A stretch of DNA of 38,511 nucleotides from assembly GCF_000190375.1 (NCBI RefSeq), contig NZ_AEWG01000120.1, forward strand, positions 1-38,511, written 5' to 3'. Positions within the stretch are counted from its first letter, which is position 1; every line of letters starts with the position of its first letter. The notes under the pieces were generated by a model that ran no database searches, was not told the origin of the DNA, and was given only the letters and a program-made list of their open reading frames with translations. Position numbers and translations under genes: made by a program. This DNA comes from Rubrivivax benzoatilyticus JA2 = ATCC BAA-35. Its GTDB lineage: Bacteria; Pseudomonadota; Gammaproteobacteria; Burkholderiales; Burkholderiaceae_C. Shown piece after piece: positions 36,764 through 38,511 of this stretch.

Positions 36764-38511
36764 AGCTCACCCGTTTGCGTGTCGCCGAGCTGCGGCGTTT
36801 CCGCGAGCCTTTCGAGATCAGCGACTTCGCGCCCGGCCTGAACGTCTTCGCGGCACCCAACGAAAGCGGCAAGAGCACGCTGGTGCGGGCGATCCGCGCC
36901 GCCTTCTTCGAGCGCCACCGCTCCAGCGGCGCCGAAGACCTGCGGCCCTGGGGCGACTCGGCCGCGGCGCCGACCGTCGAACTCGACTTCACGCTCGGCT
37001 GCAGCGACTACCGCCTGGTGAAGAGTTTTCTGCAGAAGAAACGCTGCGAGCTGGTCGCCGGCGCGCGGCGCTGGGAAGGCGCCGAAGCCGAGGACCACCT
37101 GGCCGAACTGCTGGGTTTCGAGTACGCGCTGAAGGGCGCCAGCGGCCAGAAGCACTGGGGCATCCCGGGGCTGCTGTGGGTCGAGCAGGGCACGACGCAG
37201 GCCATCGCCGAGCCGGTGGAACACGCCGCGGCGCACCTGCAGCGCGCGCTGAACGCCTCGCTCGGCGAGGTCGCGGCGACCGGCGGTGACGAGGTGCTGG
37301 AGCGCGTGCGCGCGCTGCGCCGCGAACTGCTGACCGCCACCGGCCGCCCCACCGGCGCGCTGGCCGAAGCCTTGCGCGTGGCCGACGAGAGCGCCGCCCG
37401 TGTCGCCGAAACCGAGGCCGCGGTGCGCCGCCACGCCGAGCAGGTCGACCGGCTCAAACGCCTGCGCGACGAACACGAAGCCGAGACGAAGGAAGCGCCG
37501 TGGACGGCGCTGCGCCAGCAGCTCGCCCAGGCCGAAGCCGCGCTGGCCGCCGCCGAGGGCCTGCAGCGTGAGCATGACGCCGCCGCAGCCGCGCTGCGCC
37601 AGGCCGACGGGCTGGCCGGGCTGCTGCGCCAGCAGATCGCCGACGAGGCCCGGCGCCAGCAGGAACTGGCAGCGCGCGAAAGCACCCGCGCCGGCACTCA
37701 GCGCCGGCACGAAGCGGCCACCGGCGCCGAAGCCGCAGCCCGCCAGGCGCTGGCCACGGCCGAGAGCCGTTTCGCCGCCGCCCGCGCTGCATTGGTGCTG
37801 GCCCGCCAGGAGCAGACCCGCGCCCAGCTCGGCCGCGACCTCGCCGCCGCCCGCCAGGCCGCCGACAGCGCGGCCGCGGCGCTGGAGCGTGCGCGCGCCG
37901 AAGCCACCCGCGCCGCGACGCTGCGCCGCGAGGCCGATGCGCTGGCCGTTCCCCAAGCCGAGCTGAAGACGCTGCGCCAGCAGAGCCAGCGCCTGCACGA
38001 ACTCGGCATCCGCCAGGACGCGGTGGCGACAAGGCTGGCCTTCGAGCTGCAGGCCGACGCCGGCGTCGCGCTCGACGGCGCGCCGCTGGTGGGCCAGGGC
38101 GAACGCCGGCTGACCCAGGCCGCGACGCTGACGCTGCCCGGCGGCACGGTCACCGTCGTGCCCGGCGGCGAGGACCTGGCGGCGCTGGTGCGTGAGCACG
38201 CCCGTCTGGCCGACGAACGTGCGGCGCTGCTGCAGCGCCTGGGGCTGGCCTCGGCCGACGAGGCCGAGGCGCGTGCCGCGGCGCATGCGCTGAAGTCGCA
38301 GGAAGCCGAGAGCGCCCGGCAGGCCCTGGCGCTGCTGGCGCCGCAAGGGCTGGACACGCTGGAAGCCGAACGCTCGCGCGCCCAGGCGCGCCACGCCGAA
38401 GCCGAGCAGGCGCTGGCCGCGCTGCCGCCGGCCCCCGACACCGCACCGCCGGCCGTCGCCGCCGCCGAGGCCGAAGCCACGGCCGCCGAACAGGCGCGTG
38501 CCGACGCAGCC
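36760..38511 (+). CDS. SbcC/Rad50/YhaN-like ATPase, partial (cut by window end)
   Basis: The reading frame is open to the last base, so only the first 584 residues are seen. It begins with an SMC/Rad50-type ATPase head: RLRVAELRRFREPFEI and Walker A APNESGKSTLVRAI (K38). A long Ala/Glu/Arg-rich coiled coil follows from about 210. A small beta-rich insert (LALVGQGERR-type region near 430-470, with LTLPGGTVTVVPGGEDL) interrupts the coil, as in YhaN-type proteins. The Walker B and signature motifs must lie beyond the window. It starts in the ATGA overlap with the nuclease gene, and the two should form one complex acting on DNA ends. Confidence 0.88.
   Translation, partial: MKLTRLRVAELRRFREPFEISDFAPGLNVFAAPNESGKSTLVRAIRAAFFERHRSSGAEDLRPWGDSAAAPTVELDFTLGCSDYRLVKSFLQKKRCELVAGARRWEGAEAEDHLAELLGFEYALKGASGQKHWGIPGLLWVEQGTTQAIAEPVEHAAAHLQRALNASLGEVAATGGDEVLERVRALRRELLTATGRPTGALAEALRVADESAARVAETEAAVRRHAEQVDRLKRLRDEHEAETKEAPWTALRQQLAQAEAALAAAEGLQREHDAAAAALRQADGLAGLLRQQIADEARRQQELAARESTRAGTQRRHEAATGAEAAARQALATAESRFAAARAALVLARQEQTRAQLGRDLAAARQAADSAAAALERARAEATRAATLRREADALAVPQAELKTLRQQSQRLHELGIRQDAVATRLAFELQADAGVALDGAPLVGQGERRLTQAATLTLPGGTVTVVPGGEDLAALVREHARLADERAALLQRLGLASADEAEARAAAHALKSQEAESARQALALLAPQGLDTLEAERSRAQARHAEAEQALAALPPAPDTAPPAVAAAEAEATAAEQARADAA

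Overview
The window is very GC-rich (about 70 % by eye), densely coding, and has G or C at nearly every third codon position. Gene content (Mrp antiporter with a fused AB subunit, MinCDE, RecBCD, a full chemotaxis operon, several chemoreceptors) fits a motile Gram-negative betaproteobacterium of the Burkholderiales. A clear menB (menaquinone synthesis) is unusual there and points to a Rubrivivax/Leptothrix-like lineage; that placement is inference. No rRNA, tRNA, IS element, prophage, CRISPR array or integrase was seen.

Layout. (1) 1-2090, minus: menB, an unannotated 46-aa small gene behind a perfect palindrome, and a tandem UspA protein. (2) 2187-8321, plus: a long terminator-type hairpin with a competing upstream stem, then the tightly overlapping six-gene Mrp Na+(K+)/H+ antiporter operon mrpA(AB)-C-D-E-F-G. 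(3) 8486-10388, minus: minC-minD-minE, convergent with mrp. (4) 10571-13796, minus: a porin, a small PstS-like periplasmic protein and a chemoreceptor, apparently one transcription unit, with a structured leader and a CRP/FNR-type palindrome; upstream lies a TetR regulator. (5) 14742-24199, minus: a nine-gene chemotaxis operon in transcription order: short membrane MCP-like protein, cheY, STAS protein, cheA, mcp, cheW, REC-EAL phosphodiesterase, cheR, cheB. (6) 24508-24822, plus: an orphan 104-aa protein; 24924-26474, minus: an Aer-like PAS chemoreceptor. (7) 26690-38511, plus: recC-recB-recD followed, with stop/start overlaps, by a Mre11/YhaO-like nuclease and an SbcC/YhaN-like ATPase cut by the window end.

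The most interesting signal is in the chemotaxis operon. CheA carries, between its Hpt and dimerisation domains, two 24-residue repeats that closely match the c-di-GMP-binding MshEN signature, while the same operon encodes a REC-EAL c-di-GMP phosphodiesterase with an intact catalytic set. This suggests a two-way link between chemotaxis and c-di-GMP. The operon has no separate CheZ, but its first gene carries a CheZ-like D-x3-Q motif. Other notable signals are the attenuator-like leader before mrpA, a recurring CTAGACT element at gene starts (two so close to ATG that leaderless mRNAs are likely), and altered metal ligands in the Mre11-like nuclease.
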